Numbered from the stretch's first letter, positions 42,482-51,213 are shown. The stretch is 64,000 nucleotides of DNA from an uncultured Lachnospiraceae bacterium (GCA_934438085.1 CAKSBC010000008.1:17582-81581); one strand, 5' to 3'. Numbers and translations are program-made. Notes: a model not told the origin generated them from the letters alone.

Positions 42482-44071
42482 ATGGAGAATAGCAATGCAC
42501 TCATACAATTTCGCAACATTGTGATGACATTCCAGGATAATCTTGTTCTAAAGAACATTGACCTGGATATTCAGGAGAAAGAATTTGTCACGTTGTTAGG
42601 CCCCTCAGGCTGTGGCAAGACGACGCTTTTGCGTATACTCGGAGGCTTCATTGAGCCGACAGAAGGCAAGGTTATTTTTGACGGAGTTGATATAGCAAAG
42701 CTTCCGCCGCATAAAAGAGAGCTCAACACTGTGTTCCAGAAGTATGCTCTTTTCCCGAACATGACAGTTTACGATAACATTGCTTTCGGTCTGAAGATAA
42801 AGAAGATCAGTAAGGACGTCATAGAGCAGAAGGTAATGAGGATGATGAAGCTCATAGGTCTTGAGGGCTATGAGAAAAGAAGCATTACCATGCTTTCCGG
42901 AGGCCAGCAGCAGAGAGTGGCAATAGCCAGAGCACTTGTAAATGAACCTAAGGTGCTGCTGCTTGACGAGCCGCTCGGAGCACTGGATCTTAAGCTCAGA
43001 AAGGAAATGCAGTACGAGCTTAAGCGTATTCAGCAGGAGGTAGGAATTACCTTCATCTTTGTAACACATGACCAGGAAGAGGCTCTTACAATGTCTGACA
43101 AGATCGTTGTCATGCAGGGCGGAGTTATTCAGCAGATAGGTACGCCTGAGGCTATATACAACGAGCCGGCAAATCGCTTTGTTGCTGATTTCATAGGTGA
43201 TTCCAATATCATTCCCGGAAGAATGGTGGATGACTATAAGGTAAGATTCGATAATAAGGAATTTGAATGCGTTGATCACGGCTTCGAAAAGAATGAACCG
43301 GTCGATGTAGTTATAAGACCTGAGGATCTGGATATAGTTCCGAAGGAAGAAGGAATGATGACAGGTACTGTTGACAGTGTTCTTTTTAAGGGCAGTCAGT
43401 ATGAGGTCATAGTTGAGACTGTTCCGGGAACATCTGTTACGGTACAGATGAAGGTTATTGAGGATAATGCCAACGAGGTATCCTCTGCGGACGGAAAGGA
43501 AAAAATATCCGCTAACGATTTCTTTGTAGATATCGAGGATGTTAATGCACTTGACGATAAGGAGATAACTGCGCGTGCGGATGCACAGGCATGGAATCCT
43601 GAGTCTGACGATTATATTTCAATAACAAGCGTTAAGTACGACATCAAGCCTGAGGCAGGAACATATCCTGTAACATTCTCAACCTCAGCCGGAACTATGA
43701 TACAGAAGCTTATTCATGTAGTTAACCAGCCTTTCGTTAAGAATGAAAGAACAGATGAAGCTATAATGGCATTCAATTTCCTAAAGACAAAGGGCGAGCT
43801 TTTAGAGGCACAGGCACTGGATACAGACCTTAAGACCTGGGCAAATGCACAGGCATGGAAGCTTTCCAATGAGGACGAATCTGTTGACATTTATGTTGAC
43901 TATGATTTCGAACTTGACGAAATCGAAACAGGCCGCTCTTATCCTGTTAAGTTCATGACTGAGGGCCGTGAGCTTAAGGTACATACAGTAAACAGTGTCG
44001 ATGAAGGCGCTGAGGTAGGCTTAAGACTTGATAAGAATGACATTCACGTAATGAGAAAATCAGGAAGATGA
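42482..44071 (+). CDS. potA: Spermidine/putrescine ABC transporter ATPase PotA with an inserted C-terminal domain
   Basis: 529 residues against about 350-370 usually. The ATPase core is complete: GPSGCGKTT (40-48), signature LSGGQQQRVAIARAL (138-152), Walker B VLLLDEPLGALD (158-169). The TOBE domain starts at 293 (TGTVDSVLFKGSQYEVIVE) and resumes at about 498 (LKVHTVNSVDEGAEVGLRLD), so about 180 residues are inserted within it. The insert holds two related units (about 345-415 and 430-500) sharing A-D/N-AQAW and G-x-YPVxF motifs; they resemble bacterial Ig-like domains. potB and potCD follow. Confidence 0.92.
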   Translation: MENSNALIQFRNIVMTFQDNLVLKNIDLDIQEKEFVTLLGPSGCGKTTLLRILGGFIEPTEGKVIFDGVDIAKLPPHKRELNTVFQKYALFPNMTVYDNIAFGLKIKKISKDVIEQKVMRMMKLIGLEGYEKRSITMLSGGQQQRVAIARALVNEPKVLLLDEPLGALDLKLRKEMQYELKRIQQEVGITFIFVTHDQEEALTMSDKIVVMQGGVIQQIGTPEAIYNEPANRFVADFIGDSNIIPGRMVDDYKVRFDNKEFECVDHGFEKNEPVDVVIRPEDLDIVPKEEGMMTGTVDSVLFKGSQYEVIVETVPGTSVTVQMKVIEDNANEVSSADGKEKISANDFFVDIEDVNALDDKEITARADAQAWNPESDDYISITSVKYDIKPEAGTYPVTFSTSAGTMIQKLIHVVNQPFVKNERTDEAIMAFNFLKTKGELLEAQALDTDLKTWANAQAWKLSNEDESVDIYVDYDFELDEIETGRSYPVKFMTEGRELKVHTVNSVDEGAEVGLRLDKNDIHVMRKSGR

Positions 44072-44094
44072 TAACGGAGGTGTGACATTATAAG

Positions 44095-44931
44095 ATGAAA
44101 AGATTTTCACAGCTTGCAATGCCATACATCGTCTGGTGCGTGGTTTTGCTTCTTCTGCCTATGCTGCTCATTGCATTTTATTCTGTGACTGATGACGGCA
44201 ACGGCATAGTGTCTTTTTCATTGACATTAAGACATTTTACTAAATTTTTCACGGATCCGGATTTCCTGCTGATACTTTGGAGATCGCTGAAAATTGCTTT
44301 TAAAACGACTGTAATATGCGTTGTTCTTGCATATCCGGTGGCATATTTTATTTCATCAAATGATGACAAGACAAGAAACATGCTCATACTCATCATTACA
44401 CTTCCGACATGGATAAACATGCTCGTAAGGACTTATGCCTGGGTCGGACTTTTAAGCAACGACGGTCTTATATCAAGGATTTTCTCGGCACTTGGAATCG
44501 GAGGCGGAGAGCTTTTATATACCGAGGGCGCTGTATTGCTCGGAATGGTATACAATCTTATACCGTTCATGATACTGCAGATAAATACTTCGCTCTGCAA
44601 GATGGATAAATCACTCCTTGAGGCAGCAAGTGACCTTGGCGCAAACGGGTTCCAGACATTCTGGAGAGTTACCTTCCCGCTTTCACTTCCGGGCGTTATC
44701 AGCGGAATCAGCCTTGTATTCCTGCCGGCAGTAAGCTCTTTCTTCATTCCTAAGCTCTTGGGAGGAGGAAAGTACTTCCTTATAGGTAATGTTATAGAAA
44801 ACCAGTTCATTACCGTCGGAGAGTGGAATTTCGGTTCTGCAATATCAATCATTATGGCAGCAGTCATGATGCTCAGCATGTACCTTGTGCGCAAGATCGA
44901 AAAGGTCAATGCACAGGGTGACAGAGATTAA
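44095..44931 (+). CDS. potB: Spermidine/putrescine ABC transporter permease PotB
   Basis: 278 residues, six membrane helices, and the EAA coupling loop LLEAASDLGANGFQTFWRVT that contacts PotA. The first transporter half-channel. The ribosome site GGAGG lies 14 bases upstream, rather far; no better start is available because nearer codons are out of frame. Confidence 0.93.
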   Translation: MKRFSQLAMPYIVWCVVLLLLPMLLIAFYSVTDDGNGIVSFSLTLRHFTKFFTDPDFLLILWRSLKIAFKTTVICVVLAYPVAYFISSNDDKTRNMLILIITLPTWINMLVRTYAWVGLLSNDGLISRIFSALGIGGGELLYTEGAVLLGMVYNLIPFMILQINTSLCKMDKSLLEAASDLGANGFQTFWRVTFPLSLPGVISGISLVFLPAVSSFFIPKLLGGGKYFLIGNVIENQFITVGEWNFGSAISIIMAAVMMLSMYLVRKIEKVNAQGDRD

Positions 44932-44945
44932 GAAGGGAGGTATTG

Positions 44946-46874
44946 ATGAAAAAGAATAAGCATTATTTCGGAAAACTTTTCATGATCCTCTCGCTGATAT
45001 TTTTCTATCTGCCGATAGTGTTCGTTGTACTTTTTTCATTTAACTCTTCCAAATCACTGACGGCCTTCAAGGGCTTTTCTCTGAAATGGTATGAGAAGAT
45101 ATTTACGAGCTCCAATATGATGGAGGCACTTACTACTACCGTACTTGTCGCTATCGTGGCAACCTTTGTATCTACGATCGTAGGAACATTGGCAGCAGTG
45201 GGATTATCTAAATCGAAAAAAATAGTAAGGGATCTGGTTTTATATATAAATGACTTCCCTATTATGAATCCGGAGATAGTTACTGCAATCGGGCTCATGC
45301 TTTTCTTTGTAACTCTCGGCATAGAGCGCGGTCTCGGAACCGTGATGCTTGCGCATATAGCATTCTGTATACCGTATGTAATATTAAGCATAATGCCGAA
45401 GATAAGATCACTTGATCCTAACCTTGCGGATGCGGCAATGGATCTCGGAGCTTCTCCGTGGCAGGCTCTTACAAAGGTAATTGTTCCTGAAATTGCACCG
45501 GGAATATTCAGCGGCGCGCTGATAGCATTTACTATGTCCTTTGACGACTTCGTTATTTCTTATTTTGTAACGGGACGAGGCGTAAAGAACCTAAGTATCA
45601 TGATCTACACCATGAGTAAGCGTGTAAATCCGACTATCAATGCTGTGTCTACACTGATAGTTGCGGTTATTACCGCAGGACTTATCATTGTGAACATCAT
45701 GCCTATAGTTAAGGAAAAGTCTGAGGCAAAGCGCAGGAAGAAAGCTGAAGAGGCAGGCTTGGATCCTGATAATATTGAGCCTAACAATGACGGCATGAAG
45801 AAGCTTATGGCTGCAGCCGTTATTGCTGTAGTCGGTGTCATTGCCATAATTTTCCACGGAAACGGCAAGGGCGAATTTGAAGGTCAGGTACTGCACATTT
45901 ACATGCCGGGTGAGTATCTCGGAGAGACTACGATATCTGACTTTGAAAATGCTACCGGTGCAAAGGTTGTGGTTGATGAGTTTGATTCAAATGAGCAGAT
46001 GTATATCAAGGTTGCAAACGGGGATAAATATGATCTGCTTATTCCGAGTGATTACATGGTCGAGAGACTTATGCAGGAGGAAAGGCTTCAGCCGCTTGAT
46101 CAGTCCAAGCTTAAATGCTGGGATGATATTCTGACTGACTGTACAAATCTTGCTTATGATCCGGGAAATGTCTACTCAGTACCTTATATGTGGGGAACTG
46201 TAGGAATTTGCTACGATAAGACAAAGGTACCGCTTGAGGATCTTGAGAAGGACGGCTTCGGCATATTTAATGATCCTAAGTATAAGAATCAGCTCTACCT
46301 TTATGATTCGGAGCGTGATGAGTTCATGGTTGCGCTTAAATATTTAGGATATTCCATGAATACAGACGACCCTGAGGAGCTCAAAGAGGCCTATGAGTGG
46401 CTGCTTGAGGTTGCAGAGAACATGGGAGCCGAGATCGTGACCGATGAGATCATCGACAACATGGCTCAGGGCAGACTGCCGCTCGGACTTATGTATTCAG
46501 GTGATGCAACATATGTTCTTGCTGAAAATGAAGACATGGGATATTTTATGCCTGAAAGCGGAACAAATATATGGGTAGATGCTATGGTAATTCCTGAGAA
46601 TTCTGAGAATACCGAGCTTGCTTATGAATTTATAAATTATATAAGCAGCTACGATGCGGCATACGGTATATCCGAATATGTAGGCTATACATCTCCTAAC
46701 GAGGAAGTATTTGATGAAATGAGCTCAGAGGGAGGCCTTTTCTACGGACTTGATTCTTATGTACCGAGAAGCGGAAATCCAAAGGATGAGGTATTCCATT
46801 ATAATGAGGAAACCAGAAAGATAATTTCCGAGTACTGGAGCAAGGTAAAGATTGCGGCATCAAACGCAAAATAA
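44946..46874 (+). CDS. PotC-PotD fusion: permease fused to polyamine-binding protein
   Basis: 642 residues. The N-terminal PotC part (about 1-258) has six helices and the EAA loop NLADAAMDLGASPWQALTKV. A charged linker (about 259-285) leads to an extra membrane helix (MAAAVIAVVGVIAIIF) and a PotD-type substrate-binding domain (about 310-642) with VLHIYMPGEYLGE, DLLIPSDYMVERL and VPYMWGTVGICYD. The extra helix tethers the binding domain outside, replacing a lipoprotein. Acidic and aromatic residues typical of spermidine/putrescine pockets are present. The start at ATG 44946 follows GGGAGG; an adjacent TTG is less likely. Confidence 0.92.
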   Translation: MKKNKHYFGKLFMILSLIFFYLPIVFVVLFSFNSSKSLTAFKGFSLKWYEKIFTSSNMMEALTTTVLVAIVATFVSTIVGTLAAVGLSKSKKIVRDLVLYINDFPIMNPEIVTAIGLMLFFVTLGIERGLGTVMLAHIAFCIPYVILSIMPKIRSLDPNLADAAMDLGASPWQALTKVIVPEIAPGIFSGALIAFTMSFDDFVISYFVTGRGVKNLSIMIYTMSKRVNPTINAVSTLIVAVITAGLIIVNIMPIVKEKSEAKRRKKAEEAGLDPDNIEPNNDGMKKLMAAAVIAVVGVIAIIFHGNGKGEFEGQVLHIYMPGEYLGETTISDFENATGAKVVVDEFDSNEQMYIKVANGDKYDLLIPSDYMVERLMQEERLQPLDQSKLKCWDDILTDCTNLAYDPGNVYSVPYMWGTVGICYDKTKVPLEDLEKDGFGIFNDPKYKNQLYLYDSERDEFMVALKYLGYSMNTDDPEELKEAYEWLLEVAENMGAEIVTDEIIDNMAQGRLPLGLMYSGDATYVLAENEDMGYFMPESGTNIWVDAMVIPENSENTELAYEFINYISSYDAAYGISEYVGYTSPNEEVFDEMSSEGGLFYGLDSYVPRSGNPKDEVFHYNEETRKIISEYWSKVKIAASNAK

Positions 46875-46897
46875 ATTTATTTGACTGATTGAATTAA

Positions 46898-46938
46898 GTG
46901 CGGCGCATGATATCCTATAAGGGATATTGTGGCCGCAC
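46898..46938 (+). other. Hairpin after the polyamine transporter operon
   Basis: GTGCGGC/GCCGCAC and inner ATATCC/GGATAT form a stable stem without a T-run. A further small hairpin, GCCTT-TATAT-AAGGC followed by GTTTTAT, lies at 47012-47030. Either may terminate potABCD before lepB. Confidence 0.45.
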
Positions 46939-47061
46939 ATAAATCGTTAAGGCCTAATACGCAGGTGACACAGATAAAACACATTTTTAATGTAACATGA
47001 GCACTTGTAGTGCCTTTATATAAGGCGTTTTATGAGCTGAAAAATATAGAGAGATATTTTT

Positions 47062-47781
47062 ATGACAGATAAGAAAGAAGATAAAAAAGAAGAGAAAAAG
47101 GAACATTCAGCGATAAAGGAGCTTATAAGCTGGATAGAGGTATTTGCAGCTGCAATAATCGCTGCACTTCTTATCAACAGCTTTATTATAGCCAACTCAA
47201 CCGTTCCCAGCGGTTCAATGGAAAACACTATTGAGCAAAAGGACAGAGTGATCGGTTCAAGACTTACATATACCTTCGGTGATCCTGAAAGGGGAGACAT
47301 TGCCATATTCAAATTCGGATGGATATGCAATCGCTGCAACAGAGCCCAGGGAGAAGGCGAAGCGCCGGATGTCTGCCCTAAGTGCGGTCAGGAGATAACC
47401 AGACCTAAGACTCTTTATTACCTTAAGAGAGTTATAGGTGTTCCGGGGGATAAAATCGAGATAAGACAGGACGGAACCGTGAAGCAGAGTGAGCTTGACG
47501 GTGTCGAGGGACTTGATCCTTCTAAGGGTGATGATGCAGAGCTTATAACTGCAGCCGTATACCTTAACGGAGAGAAGCTTGACGAGAGCTATCTTAAGGA
47601 GCCTATGCTCTATACTGGTGATATGGATTTTGAGGTTCCGGAGAATTGCTATTTCATGATGGGTGACAACAGAAATAATTCACTTGATGCAAGATACTGG
47701 AATGAGCCTTACATAAGCAAGGACAAGATGGTTGCAAAGGTTATGTTCAGATACTTCCCGAACCCATCAACAGTAAAGTAA
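47062..47781 (+). CDS. lepB: Signal peptidase I with inserted zinc ribbon
   Basis: 239 residues. A lysine/glutamate-rich cytosolic N-terminus precedes a single membrane anchor (about 24-44). Catalytic Ser52 lies in VPSGSM and Lys122 in YYLKRVIGVPGD; box E is FMMGDNRNNSLDARYW. Between box C (GDPERGDIAIFK) and the Lys box lies an insert with CNRC (89-92) and CPKCG (105-109), a four-cysteine zinc-ribbon pattern absent from standard enzymes. It would sit on the extracytoplasmic face. A trigger-factor-like lipoprotein gene follows 38 bases later. Confidence 0.92.
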   Translation: MTDKKEDKKEEKKEHSAIKELISWIEVFAAAIIAALLINSFIIANSTVPSGSMENTIEQKDRVIGSRLTYTFGDPERGDIAIFKFGWICNRCNRAQGEGEAPDVCPKCGQEITRPKTLYYLKRVIGVPGDKIEIRQDGTVKQSELDGVEGLDPSKGDDAELITAAVYLNGEKLDESYLKEPMLYTGDMDFEVPENCYFMMGDNRNNSLDARYWNEPYISKDKMVAKVMFRYFPNPSTVK

Positions 47782-47819
47782 TATAAAAATGTTTATATTT
47801 TTTTGGAGGAATAAAGCAA

Positions 47820-49091
47820 ATGGTCAAATTTAACAAGCTTGCGGTTTCATCAGCGGCAGCAGTCCTTGCAGGAATGCTTGTACTCGGAGGCTGCGGAAAT
47901 ACCAACAGTAAGGAAACTTCTGCAGAGGCATCAAGTGAAGCAAGTGCAGAAAGTACAGAAAGCACATCAGAGGATGATGCTACAGCTCAGATGACAGCTG
48001 ATGAAGAAAAGATATCAGCTCTTGATCCTAAAAAGCCGGATGATCTCGGTAAGGTGAATAAGCTTGAATATAAGGGACTCAAGTTTGAAGCGCCAAAGGA
48101 AGAGCAGGTAACCGACGAGGATGCAGAAAAGTATATAACTGACAGCATTCTTGCAAATGTTCCTGTCGAAAGAAATGACGAGGAAGTCAAAGAAGGCGAT
48201 ACAGTTAATATTAACTTTGTCGGCAAAATCGACGGAGAAGAATTTGACGACGGAAAAGGTGAGAACTACGATCTTAAGATCGGCTCAGGAAGCTTTATTG
48301 ACGGCTTCGAGGACGGACTCATCGGAAAGCATTACGGAGAGACTGTTGACCTTAACCTTAAATTCCCGGAGGATTACGGCAAGGAAGAGCTTAACGGCAA
48401 GGATGTTGTTTTCACCGTTGATATTAACAGCATAAAGAGAAATATCAGCCTCGACGAGATGACAGATGCAGATGCAGAGAGCATCTCAGAGGGAGAGGTA
48501 AAGACAGTCGCTGACTTCAAGTCAACAATAAAGAATAATCTCGCACATAATGCTATGCTTACTGCAAAGAGCTCACTTTATAACAATGCGATCGCAGCAG
48601 CTCTTGAAAACAGTGATGCAGAGCCTACAGATGAAACTGTTGAATGGCAGATGGATCAGGCACTCAAGAGTGCTGACAAGAATCTTCAGGCACAGGGCAT
48701 GAACCTTGCATACTATCTCTACCTGATGGGTAAGGATTATGATACCTTCAGAGAAGAAATGAGAGAAAATGCAGTTGATGCAGCCAAGGAAGTAATGATC
48801 AGATATGCCATCTGCGAAGCTGAGGGTCTTGAGTACAACGATGAGACCAAGAAGCAGTATCTTGATGAGTTTGGTTATACCGAAGATCAGTTCAACCTTT
48901 ATCTTGATGAAACAGAGCAGCAGGAGGCTGTTATCTGGTATCTTTCAGGAAAGGCAATCGCTGACAATGCAGCAGAGGTTAGCTATGTTGATGCTGCAGA
49001 GGCAGAAGCCGAGGCAGATACAGAGGTTAATGCTGAGGATGCCGGTGAGATAAACATTCTCGACGCAGATGATGCAGCTGCTGAGGAATAA
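47820..49091 (+). CDS. Trigger factor-like FKBP lipoprotein
   Basis: 423 residues. A lipoprotein signal (lipobox LGGC, about 22-25) is followed by a Ser/Glu-rich linker (about 28-60). An FKBP-type prolyl isomerase domain (about 115-205, with EGDTVNINFVGKIDGEEFDD and FIDGFEDGLIGKHYGE) comes next, then a helical trigger-factor C-domain-like region (about 220-390). It lacks the ribosome-binding N-domain of true trigger factor. A surface-anchored foldase for secreted proteins is the likely role, analogous to PrsA. GGAGGA precedes the ATG. Confidence 0.85.
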   Translation: MVKFNKLAVSSAAAVLAGMLVLGGCGNTNSKETSAEASSEASAESTESTSEDDATAQMTADEEKISALDPKKPDDLGKVNKLEYKGLKFEAPKEEQVTDEDAEKYITDSILANVPVERNDEEVKEGDTVNINFVGKIDGEEFDDGKGENYDLKIGSGSFIDGFEDGLIGKHYGETVDLNLKFPEDYGKEELNGKDVVFTVDINSIKRNISLDEMTDADAESISEGEVKTVADFKSTIKNNLAHNAMLTAKSSLYNNAIAAALENSDAEPTDETVEWQMDQALKSADKNLQAQGMNLAYYLYLMGKDYDTFREEMRENAVDAAKEVMIRYAICEAEGLEYNDETKKQYLDEFGYTEDQFNLYLDETEQQEAVIWYLSGKAIADNAAEVSYVDAAEAEAEADTEVNAEDAGEINILDADDAAAEE

Positions 49092-49121
49092 AAAGACCTA
49101 AGAGCTAAAGCCTGACAGAGA

Positions 49122-50176
49122 ATGAAATTTTATATGGCGCCCATGGAGGGCATCACCGGCTATGTGTTTAGGAATGCAGTAAATGCTCATTTTAATGAGT
49201 CGGCGGATAAATACTTCACACCGTTTATAGAGCCTCATGTTAAGAAAAAAGGGATGACGAACAGGGAACGAAATGATGTATTGCCGGAGCATAACGTAGG
49301 AATCGATCTGGTTCCGCAGATACTTACAAATTCCGCAGAAGCATTTTTGATGTGTGAGCAGGAGCTGAAAGCGTTCGGATATAGAGAGCTTAATATTAAT
49401 CTGGGCTGCCCGTCACCTACAGTCACGACTAAAGGAAGAGGTTCGGGGCTGCTTAAAGAAAAAGCAAGGCTTGATGAAATGCTTGCGCAAATCTTTGATG
49501 AGACTGAGTGTGAGATATCAATAAAGACACGCATAGGATTCGATGATCCGGATGAATGGGCTGATATACTGGATATCTACAACAAATATCCTTTAAAAGA
49601 GCTGATCATACATCCGAGAGTCCGTAACGAATTCTATACCGGAGCGGTACATACAGATGCATTTATATATGCACTGGAAAAAAGCAGACATTCGCTTTGC
49701 TATAACGGGGACATCTGCTCAGCGAAAGATTACGAGCGTTTGTTAGATGTGATCAGTATAGATGCAGATAACGGCAAAAGTGCATATCTACCGATGAAAC
49801 GGACATGAATGTTGATAACTGCCGCAGAATGCCCGATGCTGTGATGATAGGAAGAGGCATGGTGGCTGATCCAGGTCTTATTAAAAGGCTTAAGACTAAG
49901 ACCGATAAGACAGCATCGGATAGCTTAGAAAATGGCAAGCTGATATCCGCAGAGGAGATAAGAGCCTTTTCGGATGATCTGCTTAACGGCTGCATTGAGC
50001 TCATGAGCGGAGAAACTCCGGTGCTTCATAAGATGAAGGAGATCTGGACATGGCTTATTGTCGGATTTCCTGATAAGGATAAGTGCTTAAAGCGTATAGT
50101 AAAGTCTAAAAGTGTAGCAGAGTATAGGCTTGCCGCCGATGCGGCACTTAAGGCGCTTGAAGAGGCTCAAAAGTAA
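49122..50176 (+). pseudogene. tRNA-dihydrouridine synthase, interrupted by a frameshift
   Basis: Two overlapping frames encode one Dus protein. The first (49122-49808, 228 codons) begins FYMAPMEGITGYVFRNA and includes NLGCPSPTV and the KTRIGFDD region. The second (49805-50176, 123 codons) supplies the FMN-phosphate-binding PDAVMIGRGMVADPGLI and the helical C-domain. A -1 shift between about 49772 and 49806 would restore one protein of about 350 residues. The second frame has an ATGA overlap with the first stop but no ribosome site. Sequencing error, recent mutation and programmed frameshift are all possible. Confidence 0.8.
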
Positions 50177-50181
50177 ATAGT

Positions 50182-50224
50182 GCCATCCATAGCCCTTCGG
50201 GCTATTTCATGGACGGCTGTCGCC
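50182..50224. repeat. 43-bp hairpin repeat, copy 1
   Basis: GCCATCCATAGCCCTTCGGG starts a unit that folds into TAGCCC-TTCG-GGGCTA-like inner and CCATCCA/TGGACGG outer stems. It differs from copy 2 at three or four positions, one of which is compensated by pairing. Confidence 0.8.
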
Positions 50225-50275
50225 GTATGATAAGCTAAAAAATAGTATTTGCTCAAGTAAATATAGATACGCCGA

Positions 50276-50318
50276 GCCATTCATAGCCCTTCGGGCTATT
50301 TCATGGATGGCTGGCGCC
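50276..50318. repeat. 43-bp hairpin repeat, copy 2
   Basis: Same orientation as copy 1, 51 bases downstream, with the same UUCG-capped inner stem. Together they resemble a small REP-like or intergenic mobile hairpin element between dus and the rubrerythrin gene. Confidence 0.8.
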
Positions 50319-50329
50319 ATCCAAATCTA

Positions 50330-50381
50330 AAAGAAAAGGTGATCTTCAGTGAATAAATTCACTTCAGACCACCTTTTCTTT
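50330..50381. terminator. Bidirectional terminator between dus and rubrerythrin
   Basis: AAAGAAAAGGTG...CAGTG pairs with CACT...CACCTTTTCTTT, giving T-runs in both orientations for the two convergent genes. Confidence 0.8.
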
Positions 50382-50402
50382 CATATTTGCTCGGCTTGTA
50401 GC

Positions 50403-50945
50403 TTAGCCAAAGTATCTCTTAAGAAGTCCTGCGAATGCCTTGCCGTGACGTGCTTCGTCTCTTGCCATCTCGTGTACTGTGTCATGGATAGCGTCAAGGT
50501 TAGCTGCCTTTGCTCTCTTTGCGAGGTCTACCTTTCCTGCTGTTGCGCCGTTCTCAGCTGCAACTCTTGCCTCAAGGTTTGCCTTTGTTGAATCTGTAAG
50601 TACTTCGCCGAGGAGCTCTGCGAATTTTGCTGCGTGCTCTGCCTCTTCGAATGCTGCTGTCTTGTAGTACTCACCGATCTCAGGATATCCTTCTCTGTAT
50701 GCTACTCTTGACATTGCAAGGTACATACCAACCTCTGAGCACTCTCCGTTGAAGTTATCACGAAGGTCATCGATGATGTCCTGTGAAACGCCCTGTGCTA
50801 CACCAAGCTCATGCTCAGCTGCCCATGTGAGCTCGCCTGCCTGCTCCTTGAACTTTGATGCAGGTGCCTTACAGACCGGACACTCAGCCGGTGGATTCTC
50901 GCCCTCAAATACATATCCGCAAACTGTACATACCCATGTTTTCAT
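50403..50945 (-). CDS. Rubrerythrin with N-terminal rubredoxin domain
   Basis: 180 residues. A rubredoxin FeS4 site is at the N-terminus (CTVCGY and CPVCKAP) and a ferritin-like di-iron domain follows with EVGMYLAMSRVA, EEAEHAAKFAE and ARDEARHGKAF carrying the Glu/His ligands. This reverse rubrerythrin order is typical of Clostridia, where the protein acts as NADH-linked peroxidase/oxidase in oxidative-stress defence. The minus-strand ATG follows AAGGAGG. The promoter region contains repeats suggestive of a redox regulator site. Confidence 0.93.
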   Translation of the reverse strand: MKTWVCTVCGYVFEGENPPAECPVCKAPASKFKEQAGELTWAAEHELGVAQGVSQDIIDDLRDNFNGECSEVGMYLAMSRVAYREGYPEIGEYYKTAAFEEAEHAAKFAELLGEVLTDSTKANLEARVAAENGATAGKVDLAKRAKAANLDAIHDTVHEMARDEARHGKAFAGLLKRYFG

Positions 50946-51018
50946 ATCAGAAATTCCTCCTTAAATGTGTGATGAATTTATATTGTAGTTTTTAAATTCA
51001 TTGTTGATTTGTTTTATA

Positions 51019-51061
51019 TTTAGAATTATACCAAATCTAAAAATAATGTCAATACCAAATT
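51019..51061. promoter_or_regulatory. Operator-like repeats at the rubrerythrin promoter
   Basis: TTTAGA-N11-TCTAAA (51019-51041) is an inverted repeat across the -10. ATACCAAAT occurs twice as a direct repeat (51028-51036 and 51053-51061), flanking the -35. Neither matches the PerR consensus TTATAATNATTATAA closely. A redox-sensing regulator is plausible. Confidence 0.4.
51025..51052 (-). promoter_or_regulatory. Promoter of rubrerythrin
   Basis: Minus strand TTGACA (51052-51047), 16 bases, TATAAT (51030-51025); consensus in both hexamers, so tight regulation is likely. Confidence 0.75.
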
Positions 51062-51125
51062 TTCTATATTGTTATTTTACATCTATATTGTGAAGATTCA
51101 AGTTCTATACTATTTATGCTGATTC

Positions 51126-51154
51126 TTGAATAAAAACCCTTCGTAGTGTAAAAT
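51126..51154 (+). promoter_or_regulatory. Promoter of the GHMP kinase gene
   Basis: TTGAAT (51126-51131), 17 bases, TAAAAT (51149-51154), with GTATGT/ACATAC as a small leader hairpin. Confidence 0.45.
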
Positions 51155-51213
51155 ATTTTGAGGTATGTTGTTTTGAACTGACATACTTTCCATTAAACAA
51201 ATCGGAGTCTTTT

